Source: Clostridiales bacterium
GTDB taxonomy: Bacteria > Bacillota > Clostridia > Lachnospirales > Lachnospiraceae
DNA length: 41,475 nucleotides
Assembly: GCA_023663185.1 (NCBI GenBank)
Contig: JAMPHY010000024.1
Span: 1-41,475, forward strand
Direction of reading: 5' to 3'
Shown here: piece after piece, positions 18,623-27,551 of the stretch
How positions within the stretch are numbered: position 1 is the stretch's first letter
Layout of the letters: every line of letters starts with the position of its first letter
Program-made: the position numbers and the translations under genes
The notes under the pieces: model-generated
The model's database searches: none
What the model saw: only the letters and a program-made list of their open reading frames with translations
Told to the model about the DNA's origin: nothing

Positions 18623-19096
18623 ATGGATTTTTCAGAGAAACTATTAACACTACGAAAAGCTAATGATTTAACGCAAGAGCAACTTGCTGAAAAACTTGAT
18701 GTTTCAAGACAGTCTATTTCAAAATGGGAAAGTGGGCAGGCAACACCAGAATTAGAAAAAATAGTGGCGATGAGTGCAATTTTTGATGTTACAACTGATT
18801 ATCTGCTAAAATCATCAGAAATAGATGATTTATCAGTAAAAACTGATATGTTGGAAAAACAACAGCAGATGATGTTGGTTCGTGAACAAAAGCAACAGCA
18901 GGTTTTCGGTTGTGTATGGTATTCGGTTGCAGTATATTTGGTGTTTTTGGCAGTATTTTTCATTGAACGCTTTTGCTTTCATGAATTTGATGTATTAGGC
19001 GCTCAACAGATAATCTTTGCAGAGTTTCTTATAGCGACTGCGGTTGTGATTTTTATATGGGTGAGGAAACTTAGTAAAAAACACAATAAAATTTGA
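18623..19096 (+). CDS. XRE-family regulator with one or two membrane segments
   Basis: A 157-residue protein. Residues about 3-60 are a helix-turn-helix ([20 protein letters not shown]). A Gln-rich linker follows ([15 protein letters not shown]). The last 60 residues contain two hydrophobic stretches (about 100-118 and 126-145), so the protein probably sits on the membrane. This small XRE-plus-membrane design is common in Firmicutes. I chose the ATG at 18623 since AAGGAGG lies 9 nt before it; the frame runs 18 codons further up. It is the only plus-strand gene here, flanked by inverted repeats, with a 16-bp tandem repeat after its stop. Confidence 0.85.
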   Translation: MDFSEKLLTLRKANDLTQEQLAEKLDVSRQSISKWESGQATPELEKIVAMSAIFDVTTDYLLKSSEIDDLSVKTDMLEKQQQMMLVREQKQQQVFGCVWYSVAVYLVFLAVFFIERFCFHEFDVLGAQQIIFAEFLIATAVVIFIWVRKLSKKHNKI

Positions 19097-19108
19097 GCTT
19101 GCCAATTG

Positions 19109-19140
19109 CCTAGAAAAATTTTTACCTAGAAAAATTTTCA
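19109..19140. repeat. 16-bp tandem duplication
   Basis: CCTAGAAAAATTTTTA (19109-19124) is followed directly by CCTAGAAAAATTTTCA (19125-19140), one mismatch. It lies just after the XRE stop codon. It may be a slippage product or a weak termination region. Confidence 0.7.
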
Positions 19141-19211
19141 AAAAGTCCATGCAAGATGAGAAAGGAATTGCAAGTGCGCTTGTGGTAAGATAATTTGACA
19201 TGTTGTATCTT

Positions 19212-19802
19212 TTATGATGTCAAATTATCTTCCATGTTATTTAGTAAGATTGCTCCAGCACTCGCTTTTATCATATTCAGCGAAATTTCACAAATTGTCT
19301 CAATGCTCATATGCTCAATATCTATAAGCCACTCATTCAGAAGTTCCATTATGCCGCCTCGTAGGAAATCTATCTGTAGTTTTTGCTCCAGAGTCAGATG
19401 AACCATAGGAAGTTTTTTTATCATCGTTTCCATCAATTCTTTCTTCAAGCTATATAGAAACAAAGTATCACCGTTGGGACCGCTCAGTATTCTAAGGTAA
19501 AAGGCTTCTTTTTGATAAAAGGAACAGATTTCTCTCATCATTTCCTGCATATTATAATGAGACATATCACTAAGACACTCGCCAAGACGCTTATTAAAAT
19601 ATGCGATGATTTCCTTTTCTTTTTCTTCTCTTATGGCATATACATCGTGATAATATCGATAAAAGGTAGCTCTGTTGACTCCTGCTATTTTAATTATCTC
19701 GCTGACATATACCTTGTTGATAGGATTTATTTCATTTAACTTCCAAAAGGCAGCACATATTTGAGCCTTAGTTCTTTCCGTGATTTCTGGTCTCTTATTC
19801 AT
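19212..19802 (-). CDS. TetR/AcrR-family regulator
   Basis: A 196-residue repressor-like protein. Residues about 8-55 form the TetR helix-turn-helix (YVSEIIKIAGVNRATFYRYY). The C-terminal helical domain, expected to bind a ligand and dimerise, includes a DUF/TetR_C-like segment with LDFLRGGIMELLNEWL-type features. The start ATG at 19802 follows GGAGGTG. It lies 75 bp downstream of an HXXEE-domain membrane protein on the same strand and could regulate it. The ligand is unknown. Confidence 0.88.
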   Translation of the reverse strand: MNKRPEITERTKAQICAAFWKLNEINPINKVYVSEIIKIAGVNRATFYRYYHDVYAIREEKEKEIIAYFNKRLGECLSDMSHYNMQEMMREICSFYQKEAFYLRILSGPNGDTLFLYSLKKELMETMIKKLPMVHLTLEQKLQIDFLRGGIMELLNEWLIDIEHMSIETICEISLNMIKASAGAILLNNMEDNLTS

Positions 19803-19877
19803 GTTTCACCTCCAAATGCAACATCTGTTTCGTCATCATTTTACCGAAAAGAGCTGCATTTTTCAACGGATAAAACT

Positions 19878-20579
19878 TTATTTACCCCAGTCCTTCATAT
19901 CTTCCGGTGTATAAGGCTTTACCTCTTTTCCGAGGGTACGCATTGCTTTTTCATACATATGGAATTGATTCATTTCCTCAGATGAGAAAGGATATTTAGT
20001 ATGTTTATCAGCCATAAGCTTGTAAACAAGGACTGCATAGGCAATGCCGAAACCTACAATAAGATAGCAAAGACCGATTGCCCAATCTTTTCCTGTTGCC
20101 AAATGATTGACCGTAACATATCCAATCCAAAGTACCCCTATAGGCAGATGTCCCAACACGGAAGATGCCATTCCCGGATTGTACGGAGACTTCATACGCA
20201 CATTTGTTATAATTCCATGTGCTAAGACTTGCATCAGCCCGAATACCACCGGAGCAACTCCAAGCCAAATCACATTCGGGAAGAATATCGGAAGTGGATA
20301 AAATACAAGTACAAAAAATAGGTTTCCTACCATCGCATTCATCTGGTTGAGTGGGTATCTGTCAGGTATTATATCCCCCGGACGCAAGGTGTTGGCAACG
20401 GCTTGACCGCCGCCCGGCCAACCATACTCCTCAAATTCATGAAGTAATAAAGTTATGAAATTCAAAAGTGCCAGTTTCTGCAAAAAGGCTAAGTCTTTCC
20501 AAACAAATACACCGACAATTCCTGAGATTATTGCAAATGCAAGACACACGTACCACCATTTTCTTCTTAAAAAGCTCAT
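19878..20579 (-). CDS. HXXEE-domain membrane protein
   Basis: A 233-residue integral membrane protein with about six hydrophobic segments. It carries the HXXEE motif as His47-Glu-Phe-Glu50-Glu51 (LLLHEFEEYGWPGG), the family name feature, plus a second conserved GHLPIGVLWIGY region. The motif suggests a metal site within the membrane, but the family has no established activity. The start at 20579 is chosen for AAGGAG seven bases upstream; the open frame extends to 20654. The TetR gene follows on the same strand, and an attenuator-like leader lies about 460 bp upstream. Confidence 0.8.
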   Translation of the reverse strand: MSFLRRKWWYVCLAFAIISGIVGVFVWKDLAFLQKLALLNFITLLLHEFEEYGWPGGGQAVANTLRPGDIIPDRYPLNQMNAMVGNLFFVLVFYPLPIFFPNVIWLGVAPVVFGLMQVLAHGIITNVRMKSPYNPGMASSVLGHLPIGVLWIGYVTVNHLATGKDWAIGLCYLIVGFGIAYAVLVYKLMADKHTKYPFSSEEMNQFHMYEKAMRTLGKEVKPYTPEDMKDWGK

Positions 20580-20906
20580 ATTTTTCTCCTTTTCTTTATC
20601 TGAAAATGTATATCCAGATATATTGTTGTAATATAGTACATATACTGATTTCACAATGAAATTTAATTATTTTATTTTAGCATTAGCCCAATGCCCCATC
20701 AATCAACAATTACGATACATGTGTTGCATTTACGTGTTTTTCAATACATTAATAATATGTATTCCAAATCTATTAAAACTTTCTCTTCTTCCTATCAGTA
20801 GGATTATTGTTCATGCTTTTAATACTTTCATTTGATGACGTCTGCTTTCCTCACCTATATAAAAATCACAATAAAATTTGAAACCGAGGTTATACAGTAA
20901 GTATAA
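20580..20906. other. Gene-free stretch with a rearrangement scar
   Basis: No gene is visible. At 20846-20869 the DNA is the reverse complement of the XRE gene 3' end at 19046-19069 (23 of 24 bases). Directly overlapping it, 20867-20881 (CACAATAAAATTTGA) repeats 19082-19096 in direct orientation. The rest is AT-rich and featureless. Confidence 0.6.
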
Positions 20907-21062
20907 TCAAAATTTCTTGAAGTAATAAATTGTTATTTCAATGATAAAATAAGGCTTTGCGGCGTGTGAATAACTCAAAACAGGCATATTCGGAAGCAGG
21001 CGGGCGGCGTGATAGGCGGTCTTGTCCTGTTTCCATAGGCACAAAAAAAGAGGCTGCAGCAT
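20907..21062 (-). CDS. Leader-like short ORF
   Basis: A 51-residue frame starting MLQPLFLCLWKQDKTAYHAA, with a strong GGGAGG site 5 nt before the ATG at 21062. An earlier in-frame ATG at 21089 has AAAGGA and is also possible. The 5' part (to about 20950) is unusually GC-rich for the region and the last dozen codons are AT-rich. The start codon sits inside the loop of a terminator hairpin. The peptide style recalls leader peptides that precede tetracycline or ribosome-protection resistance genes in Firmicutes elements, from memory only. No resistance gene follows, so it may be a remnant of a mobile element. Confidence 0.35.
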   Translation of the reverse strand: MLQPLFLCLWKQDKTAYHAARLLPNMPVLSYSHAAKPYFIIEITIYYFKKF

Positions 21063-21071
21063 GACAACCTC
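21043..21071 (-). terminator. Intrinsic terminator overlapping a leader start
   Basis: On the minus strand GAGGTTG pairs with CAGCCTC over 7 bp around an 8-nt loop, followed by seven Ts. The 5' arm contains the Shine-Dalgarno and the loop the ATG of the short leader ORF. This is the layout of a transcription attenuator. Confidence 0.65.
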
Positions 21072-21142
21072 CCATTCCTTAATCTTCATAATGTCCTTTG
21101 CATGAAAAACGTACATTTTTTTGTATTTATTTCTGTACTTCT

Positions 21143-21171
21143 ATTATTTTCAATGTATGCACTTATGTCAA
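21143..21171 (-). promoter_or_regulatory. Promoter of the leader region
   Basis: TTGACA (21166-21171), a 17-bp spacer and AATAAT (21143-21148) on the minus strand, immediately beyond the eno terminator. It would transcribe the leader ORF and its attenuator. Confidence 0.55.
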
Positions 21172-21173
21172 TG

Positions 21174-21208
21174 AAAATAAAAAGGGAAGTTTTGCTATTC
21201 TTCCCTTT
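21174..21208 (-). terminator. eno terminator
   Basis: AAAGGGAAG and CTTCCCTTT form a 9-bp stem with a 10-nt AT-rich loop followed by TTTTTATTTT on the minus strand, 9 bp after the eno stop codon. A canonical intrinsic terminator. Confidence 0.85.
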
Positions 21209-21216
21209 ATCCCACC

Positions 21217-22602
<1,386 letters not shown>

Positions 22603-22656
22603 TTACTATTATTTCGCCAAGTATCGCTGAACGCTAATCGGTGCAGAAAAAACTAC

Positions 22657-22685
22657 TTGAATATCTTAATGAACTGTGTTATATT
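22657..22685 (+). promoter_or_regulatory. Promoter of the antitoxin-like RNA
   Basis: TTGAAT (22657-22662), a 17-bp spacer and TATATT (22680-22685) on the plus strand. It faces the toxin gene and would start a convergent RNA near 22692. Confidence 0.6.
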
Positions 22686-22691
22686 GTATAT

Positions 22692-22815
22692 AAAAAGAGA
22701 CGCCTGCTGATAACAGACGTCCCAAAATACTATCGGTAGTCGGTTAGCTCATTCAAATGATTATAACAAAAATAGTCGCCTCACTTTAACGGAGCAGGGC
22801 GGCTATTTCTGTGTT
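22692..22815 (+). ncRNA. Putative type I antitoxin RNA
   Basis: From the plus-strand promoter an RNA of about 120 nt would begin with a hairpin (GACGCCTG...CAGACGTC, 22699-22721) and end at the shared terminator hairpin at 22771-22807. It would be complementary to the 3' end of the toxin mRNA, including the stop codon. No reading frame of note lies in it. The ends are inferred from promoter and hairpin positions. The arrangement is that of TxpA/RatA or Fst-type type I systems. Confidence 0.55.
22764..22807. terminator. Shared terminator of toxin mRNA and antisense RNA
   Basis: AATAGTCGCC (22771-22780) pairs with GGCGGCTATT (22798-22807), 10 bp with one G-U, and is followed on the minus strand by TTTTTGTTATAA. 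The T-run is good for the minus-strand toxin mRNA and weaker for the plus strand. The stem includes the toxin stop codon. Confidence 0.7.
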
Positions 22816-22907
22816 TTGCCAATATCTTTGCTTCCGATAGCGTATCCGAGACCGAAACAGGTCAGGCATAAGCCAAGCACTGAAATCAATCCTTCAATCG
22901 TTAACAT
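22803..22907 (-). CDS. Holin-like type I toxin peptide
   Basis: A 34-residue peptide starting MLTIEGLISVLGLCLTCFGL and ending in a short charged tail (GSKDIGKTQK). It is one hydrophobic helix with a polar tail, the plan of the putative holin-like toxin family (Hol-Tox, PF16935 as recalled) and other membrane-depolarising type I toxins. A very strong AAAGGAGGG lies 9 nt before the ATG at 22907. The mRNA has its own promoter (23017-23045), a structured leader and a terminator overlapping the stop. A convergent RNA on the other strand would be the antitoxin. Confidence 0.8.
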   Translation of the reverse strand: MLTIEGLISVLGLCLTCFGLGYAIGSKDIGKTQK

Positions 22908-22956
22908 CCACTCAGCCCTCCTTTCCCAGATTCCCTTTTGGGTTTCTATGTAATCG

Positions 22957-22975
22957 GAGAGTCACAGTCTCTCCG
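22957..22975 (-). promoter_or_regulatory. Hairpin in the toxin mRNA leader
   Basis: GGAGAG and CTCTCC (perfect 6-bp stem, 7-nt loop) lie in the 5' leader of the toxin mRNA about 50 nt upstream of the start codon, as part of a region of overlapping CTCTCC/GAGAG repeats (22955-22982). Structured leaders that delay translation are typical of type I toxins. Confidence 0.45.
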
Positions 22976-23016
22976 CAGAGAGATAACCGCCTACCGTCCT
23001 GATAGCACCTAAAACA

Positions 23017-23045
23017 ATCCTATCATGTATTTGCTGGAATTTCAA
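23017..23045 (-). promoter_or_regulatory. Promoter of the toxin mRNA
   Basis: TTGAAA (23040-23045), a 17-bp spacer and TAGGAT (23017-23022) on the minus strand, about 110 bp before the toxin start. Confidence 0.5.
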
Positions 23046-23107
23046 CTAAAATTGTTTGAATAGATGGAAAGCATTTTAACTTTAAATCTTATATCAATCT
23101 TGCAGAA

Positions 23108-23153
23108 CAAAAATAAAGACCGAAAAACTTTATAAAATCAAGGTTCTTCGGTC
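23108..23153 (-). terminator. Terminator of the ABC export operon
   Basis: GACCGAA(G)AAC and GTT(T)TTCGGTC form a long stem around an AT-rich loop, followed by TTTATTTTTG on the minus strand, 10 bp after the permease stop. Clear intrinsic terminator. Confidence 0.8.
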
Positions 23154-23162
23154 AAATGTCTT

Positions 23163-24503
23163 CTATTCCGTATGAATTGCCGCCAACGGACTCAGCTTCA
23201 TAGCGCGCAGCGCTGGGAAAAAGCCAGATATCATGCCGACAAGTATGGCAAAAACCAATGATAACGCAGCAAGCCACAGCGGAATGTGTGAAATTGACGA
23301 CATATAAGAATTTGCGCCCGCGGCAATCTTATTAATCACCATCGAAATCGTATAGCTTAAGCCCAGACCGATAACGCCGCCGATAAATCCGATGAAACCC
23401 GCCTCTAATAAAAACAGGCTTCTGATATTGCGCAAATCGCAGCCAAGCACTTTCATTACGCCGATTTCCTTCGTGCGTTCATATATGGACATCATCATCG
23501 TATTAGTAATGCCGATTGCGGCTACAAACAGCGATACCGCCCCGATTCCGCCGAGTACCGCCTGAACATATCCCATTGTTTTTTGGTCCGACTCAATCCA
23601 CTCCGCCTGAGAGTTTGCCTGATATCCCATATTAGAAATCTGTTCCTGTATACCGACTACATTTTCCATTTCGTCCACATTAACCATCAATCGATTATAA
23701 AAAAGCTCCTTATAGGGCTTGCCTGTTTTCGTAGACGGCTGCCCCGGAATTACCTTGTTTTTAAAAATCTTCCTAAGCTCAGGCACCAGCTTATCAATAT
23801 CGCATATCGTATACCAGCCATAGTTGGTATAGCCGCTCTCAGAGGTAGCTTCTACCCCGCTTGCCGGTACAAGATATTTCTTCGGCGGTTTGACAGGATT
23901 TTCAGAATCGCTGTACTGCGAACTATAATAAGCGTCTGTATCGAAAATAGTAAATATCGGATCATTCATTAAATCAATATCCGGAAGCTCTCCTGTTGAC
24001 CAATAATCCTCACCGGTTTTAGAATTATAAAAATCCCTAAGCACTTCCGAACCATAGAAAAACTTCAACTCTTCGTCGTCTTTTGACGGCAGCGCACCTT
24101 CGCCCGGAATCATTCCTAAACCTTCTATCGCCTCTATGGGCATTGCCCATAGATTAACCCATCTTTGATAGTTGCCATACTTTGCTATTGCCGACATCTG
24201 TAATATCGGATAAACGCTGGTTACATGCTCCATATTTTCTATCGTGCTAACCAACTCGTCGTCAAGACGCTGGTCTTCATCATCACTATTCCATGATTCA
24301 TAAACCTCAATCTGCGTCAGACTTCCATACGACTCATACTGCTCCATTAAGGAACGGCTAAGACCAAGCCCTAATGAAATCATAACGACAATCGAAGCCA
24401 CGCCGATAACGACGCCCAATACGGTTAAAATAGTTCTTACTTTTCTTTTCCAAAGGTTACTGCTGCTCATGCGCAGTAAATCAAGGAGTCTCATAATAAT
24501 CAC
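23163..24503 (-). CDS. MacB/FtsX-type ABC permease
   Basis: A 446-residue permease of the MacB/LolC/FtsX superfamily. It has an N-terminal membrane segment (about 20-45, GVVIGVASIVVMISLGLGL), a large extracellular MacB-PCD domain (about 50-315) and three C-terminal segments (about 320-345, 370-395 and 410-435). The end APALRAMKLSPLAAIH-like (FFPALRAMKLSPLAAIHTE) is characteristic. The first codon at 24503 is GTG with a close GAGAGGA; the ATG three codons on is an alternative. It is the last gene of an operon with an ATPase and a large surface protein. Such systems export peptides or drugs, or act as mechanotransducers. Confidence 0.9.
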   Translation of the reverse strand: MIIMRLLDLLRMSSSNLWKRKVRTILTVLGVVIGVASIVVMISLGLGLSRSLMEQYESYGSLTQIEVYESWNSDDEDQRLDDELVSTIENMEHVTSVYPILQMSAIAKYGNYQRWVNLWAMPIEAIEGLGMIPGEGALPSKDDEELKFFYGSEVLRDFYNSKTGEDYWSTGELPDIDLMNDPIFTIFDTDAYYSSQYSDSENPVKPPKKYLVPASGVEATSESGYTNYGWYTICDIDKLVPELRKIFKNKVIPGQPSTKTGKPYKELFYNRLMVNVDEMENVVGIQEQISNMGYQANSQAEWIESDQKTMGYVQAVLGGIGAVSLFVAAIGITNTMMMSIYERTKEIGVMKVLGCDLRNIRSLFLLEAGFIGFIGGVIGLGLSYTISMVINKIAAGANSYMSSISHIPLWLAALSLVFAILVGMISGFFPALRAMKLSPLAAIHTE

Positions 24504-24560
24504 TCATTCCTCTCGACTCACTCAAGCACAAATAGTAATGAAATATCTTATGCGAGTGCA

Positions 24561-26690
24561 TTAATCCTTGTCTATTGACATTAAATCATCTGCTAAAAGC
24601 GCCGCTGCTTTTTTCTTCTTACGAATTTTAATGAAAATCACAATCGCAACGATGACTACCGCGATAACTGCCACTACCACAATCGCAATAATAACGCCTT
24701 TATTAGACTTGGGTTCCTCTTCCATCATCATATCGCCACCCATCATTATATCGTCACCCATCATCATATCGTCGTAGAACTCTTCATAGACATAGAGTGT
24801 AACCGTTCTGGTTTCTACCGTCACATTTCCTGCATCATCTTCATAGGAAATGTTTACGTTTATCGTACCATCGTCCATAGTGCCACTTCTTCCAGTCACC
24901 ATAACGTCCACGTTGCCTGTCGCGCCCGAAGTAAGATTTCCCACGAATGCAGACGCTTCTTCAATAGAATCCGCTTCAAACTTAACCTGAGTATTATACA
25001 GTGTGGTCTTACCGGTATTATATATACTAAACATAATATTTGACTGCGAACCTACGGTAATATCTCCTGGTACGACTTCCGGAGTGCTGATATCGAAACG
25101 GCTCTCCTGATAAATCGGAATGGAGACGCTTGCCGTATCGGTTAAATCAAACATTGAACCCGCATCATATTTCATATTTACATCAAGCACATACGGCTTC
25201 TGCGCCAAGTCCGCTTTTGCCGACATTTCAATGACAATATCCGCCTCCGTATTTACGCCGATTCTGTCCATATATACGGAGCTTGCTCCAGAAGTCGGAA
25301 GGAAAGCCGCGTATGTATTGGTCTTATCCTCGCCTTCCGTTGCCGCCTGCATATCGAATAACAGGTTAGTAACCGGAGTTTCTTTAGAAGTATTTTTCAC
25401 ATGAATAGTCAATACAAAAGTATCGCCGGCGTACACCTGCTCAGGATTAGTCTCGAAGCCTGTAACGACGATTCTCGGCTTAGCGTTGCTCGTTTCATCA
25501 GAGCTGCCGCCTATGTTGCCGCTGCCCGGTTTACCTATCGTATGCACATATACGGTAAGCTGCGCCGGCTCTTCGCAACGCACTCCCGCCTTAGTATACC
25601 ATACGTTGAACTTAAGCGGATAATATCCGGTCATTACATCTTCCCTTGCGGTAAATATGAAAGTGAACTCCCTGCGGTTAAATAATGCTGCTTCATAAGT
25701 TTCATTTCCCGGAATAGCATATTCTGTCTGAAGGTAACTTGTCTTATCCAGAGCAAACGGCCATTCCGCCACAACTGATGAAACCTGTGGTTCAATAATC
25801 AAATCATTAAGTTCGTCCGTACCGAAATTAATTACCGGAAGTACGATAGATACTGACTGTCCATAGCTTACCGTAGGCGTAACCCAGTTATCGCCTACAC
25901 GTAGAAACTCGCTGGTGGTCGCGCTCACCGTCTCAACCGCCGCGCTTTCCATCTTACCCTTAGTTTCGCTTACATATGAGTCCAGCTCGCTTAATGTCAT
26001 ATCGGTATTAGCTATATACCAGACAGCACTGCTGAATATGTCCTCCAGTTTCTGCTTTGCCACGTCATTAGGCGAATATCTGATTTCAAGACTCCGCTTA
26101 TAATTAAACATCTCTTCATCTGCACGGCCTCTATCGTCGTCGTTGATTGTACGGTTAGTGTCATTGGTTGTAGTCGCCGCACTCTCCGTCTTGTCTGTTT
26201 TACTATTATCGACTGTAGTCGCCGCACTCTCCATCTCGCTTTTAGTCTTAGCTACATAATCTTTTAACCCCTCATTATTTTCCATAGTATCTATATAGTA
26301 AATCGCACCATCACATATATTCTTCAGCTTCTGTTTTGCCGCATCACTCATAGAATACTTAATTTCCAGACTATGTTTATAATTCTGTATATCTTCCTTT
26401 GCCTTTTCCTTTTCCTCATCATTATCATCATCAGTAGCAACAGGGCTACCCACGGATTCAGTTAGTTTATTCCCAAAATCGTTGCTTCCAGTACCCACTC
26501 CGGTAGTCCCACTAGCACCATTCGCTTTATCACCTGAAGCCTCTGTTGTGTCTGATTGCTCAATTGGTTCTGTCGTTGTTGGTTCTGTCTCTGTTGCATA
26601 TACTGAAATGCCGCACTGCAACACGGCAAAAAAAGCCGCCGCCATTCCCAGCCCCAATATACCTTTTTTCCAAAGATTTCCCTTTTTCAT
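24561..26690 (-). CDS. Large surface-exposed accessory protein of the ABC operon
   Basis: A 709-residue exported protein. It has a signal peptide (about 1-33, ending VYA), a Thr/Ser-rich linker, then two copies of a helical repeat (about 93-157 and 187-251, sharing YKxSLEI, AKQKL and MESAA). Several beta-sandwich CARDB/COG1361-like domains follow (about 260-620). Then comes a Met/Asp-rich segment (DDMMMGDDIMMGGDMMM) and a C-terminal membrane helix with a basic cytoplasmic tail. The start overlaps the ATPase stop by ATGA, so it is coupled to it. It probably works with the ATPase and permease, replacing the MacA-type adaptor. The cargo is unknown. Confidence 0.8.
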   Translation of the reverse strand: MKKGNLWKKGILGLGMAAAFFAVLQCGISVYATETEPTTTEPIEQSDTTEASGDKANGASGTTGVGTGSNDFGNKLTESVGSPVATDDDNDEEKEKAKEDIQNYKHSLEIKYSMSDAAKQKLKNICDGAIYYIDTMENNEGLKDYVAKTKSEMESAATTVDNSKTDKTESAATTTNDTNRTINDDDRGRADEEMFNYKRSLEIRYSPNDVAKQKLEDIFSSAVWYIANTDMTLSELDSYVSETKGKMESAAVETVSATTSEFLRVGDNWVTPTVSYGQSVSIVLPVINFGTDELNDLIIEPQVSSVVAEWPFALDKTSYLQTEYAIPGNETYEAALFNRREFTFIFTAREDVMTGYYPLKFNVWYTKAGVRCEEPAQLTVYVHTIGKPGSGNIGGSSDETSNAKPRIVVTGFETNPEQVYAGDTFVLTIHVKNTSKETPVTNLLFDMQAATEGEDKTNTYAAFLPTSGASSVYMDRIGVNTEADIVIEMSAKADLAQKPYVLDVNMKYDAGSMFDLTDTASVSIPIYQESRFDISTPEVVPGDITVGSQSNIMFSIYNTGKTTLYNTQVKFEADSIEEASAFVGNLTSGATGNVDVMVTGRSGTMDDGTINVNISYEDDAGNVTVETRTVTLYVYEEFYDDMMMGDDIMMGGDMMMEEEPKSNKGVIIAIVVVAVIAVVIVAIVIFIKIRKKKKAAALLADDLMSIDKD

Positions 26691-27412
26691 AGCTTACTCT
26701 CCTCCGGTTCTTTCCCTCTGTTATCGTCTATCTGTACGATTTTTCCGTCTTTGATATGAAAAATTATATCTGCAAAAGCTGCCAAATGATTATCATGTGT
26801 TACCATAACAAGCGTCTGGTTTTTCTCCCTGACTATTTTTTTCATCAGGTTCATAACTTCCTCGGAAGTATTAGAGTCCAGATTGCCCGTAGGCTCGTCT
26901 GCAAAGATAATCTCCGGCTCTACCACCAGCGCCCTTGCCACGCCGACTCTCTGCTGTTGCCCGCCGGACATCTGATTAGGTCTATGCTTCTTGTGTTTCG
27001 TAAGACCTACCAAGTCCAGCATTTTCTCCGCCTTCTTATTACGGGTTTTCTTATCCATGCCTTGAAAAGTCAGCGGCAGCGCCACATTTTCGATAGCGTT
27101 CATCGTTCCCATCAGATTAAACGACTGGAAAATAAAGCCGATATGTCTGCGCCTAAAAGCAACAAGCTGATTTTCTGTCTTATTCTCCATATGCTCGCCC
27201 GCTATGATTATCTCGCCCTTTGTCGGCTTCTCCAGACCTGCCATCATATTAAGCAAGGTGGACTTGCCGGAGCCGGAAGTTCCTACGATAGAGCAAAAAC
27301 AACCTCTGTCTATCGTAAAATCCACTCCGTTTAACGCCCGCACCTTAGTCTCGCCCACACGATAAATCTTATATAAATCTTTTACGCAAATTACAGGTTC
27401 CGACGGTTTCAT
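26687..27412 (-). CDS. LolD/MacB-type ABC transporter ATPase
   Basis: A 241-residue ATP-binding subunit. It has the Walker A GTSGSGKSTLL, Q-loop FIFQSFNLMGTMNAIENV, signature MSGGQQQRVGVARAL, Walker B IIFADEPTGNLDS and the switch His in VMVTHDNHLA. It belongs to the family that partners with MacB/FtsX permeases. The start ATG at 27412 follows AAGAGGAA. It is first of a three-gene operon: ATPase, surface protein and permease. It powers whatever the permease exports or senses. Confidence 0.95.
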   Translation of the reverse strand: MKPSEPVICVKDLYKIYRVGETKVRALNGVDFTIDRGCFCSIVGTSGSGKSTLLNMMAGLEKPTKGEIIIAGEHMENKTENQLVAFRRRHIGFIFQSFNLMGTMNAIENVALPLTFQGMDKKTRNKKAEKMLDLVGLTKHKKHRPNQMSGGQQQRVGVARALVVEPEIIFADEPTGNLDSNTSEEVMNLMKKIVREKNQTLVMVTHDNHLAAFADIIFHIKDGKIVQIDDNRGKEPEESKL

Positions 27413-27551
27413 ATATATTCCTCTTGCAGTCTCGTACTCAGTTTCTAACTATTATAATTAGTTTCCAAAAATCCATGCTTATTATAAACCATAAAGACCG
27501 GAAGCGCTACTGTTTTTTTAAATATTCTTTCTTAAGGTTTTCTTAATACTC

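Larger units (their letters stand above)
18390..19192. repeat. 19-bp inverted repeats flanking an XRE gene
   Basis: TATCTTACCACAAGCACAC (18390-18408) and its near-perfect reverse complement at 19174-19192 (one mismatch) bracket the XRE gene at 18623-19096. The enclosed DNA is more AT-rich than the neighbours. Such an arrangement could be the ends of a small mobile cassette or a duplicated regulatory site. No target duplication was recognised. Confidence 0.5.
22734..22996. repeat. 17-bp inverted repeat bracketing the toxin locus
   Basis: CGGTAGTCGGTTAGCTC (22734-22750) on plus and CGGTAGGCGGTTATCTC on minus (22980-22996) match at 15 of 17 bases. As a result the leaders of both convergent RNAs begin with nearly the same sequence. 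Confidence 0.6.
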
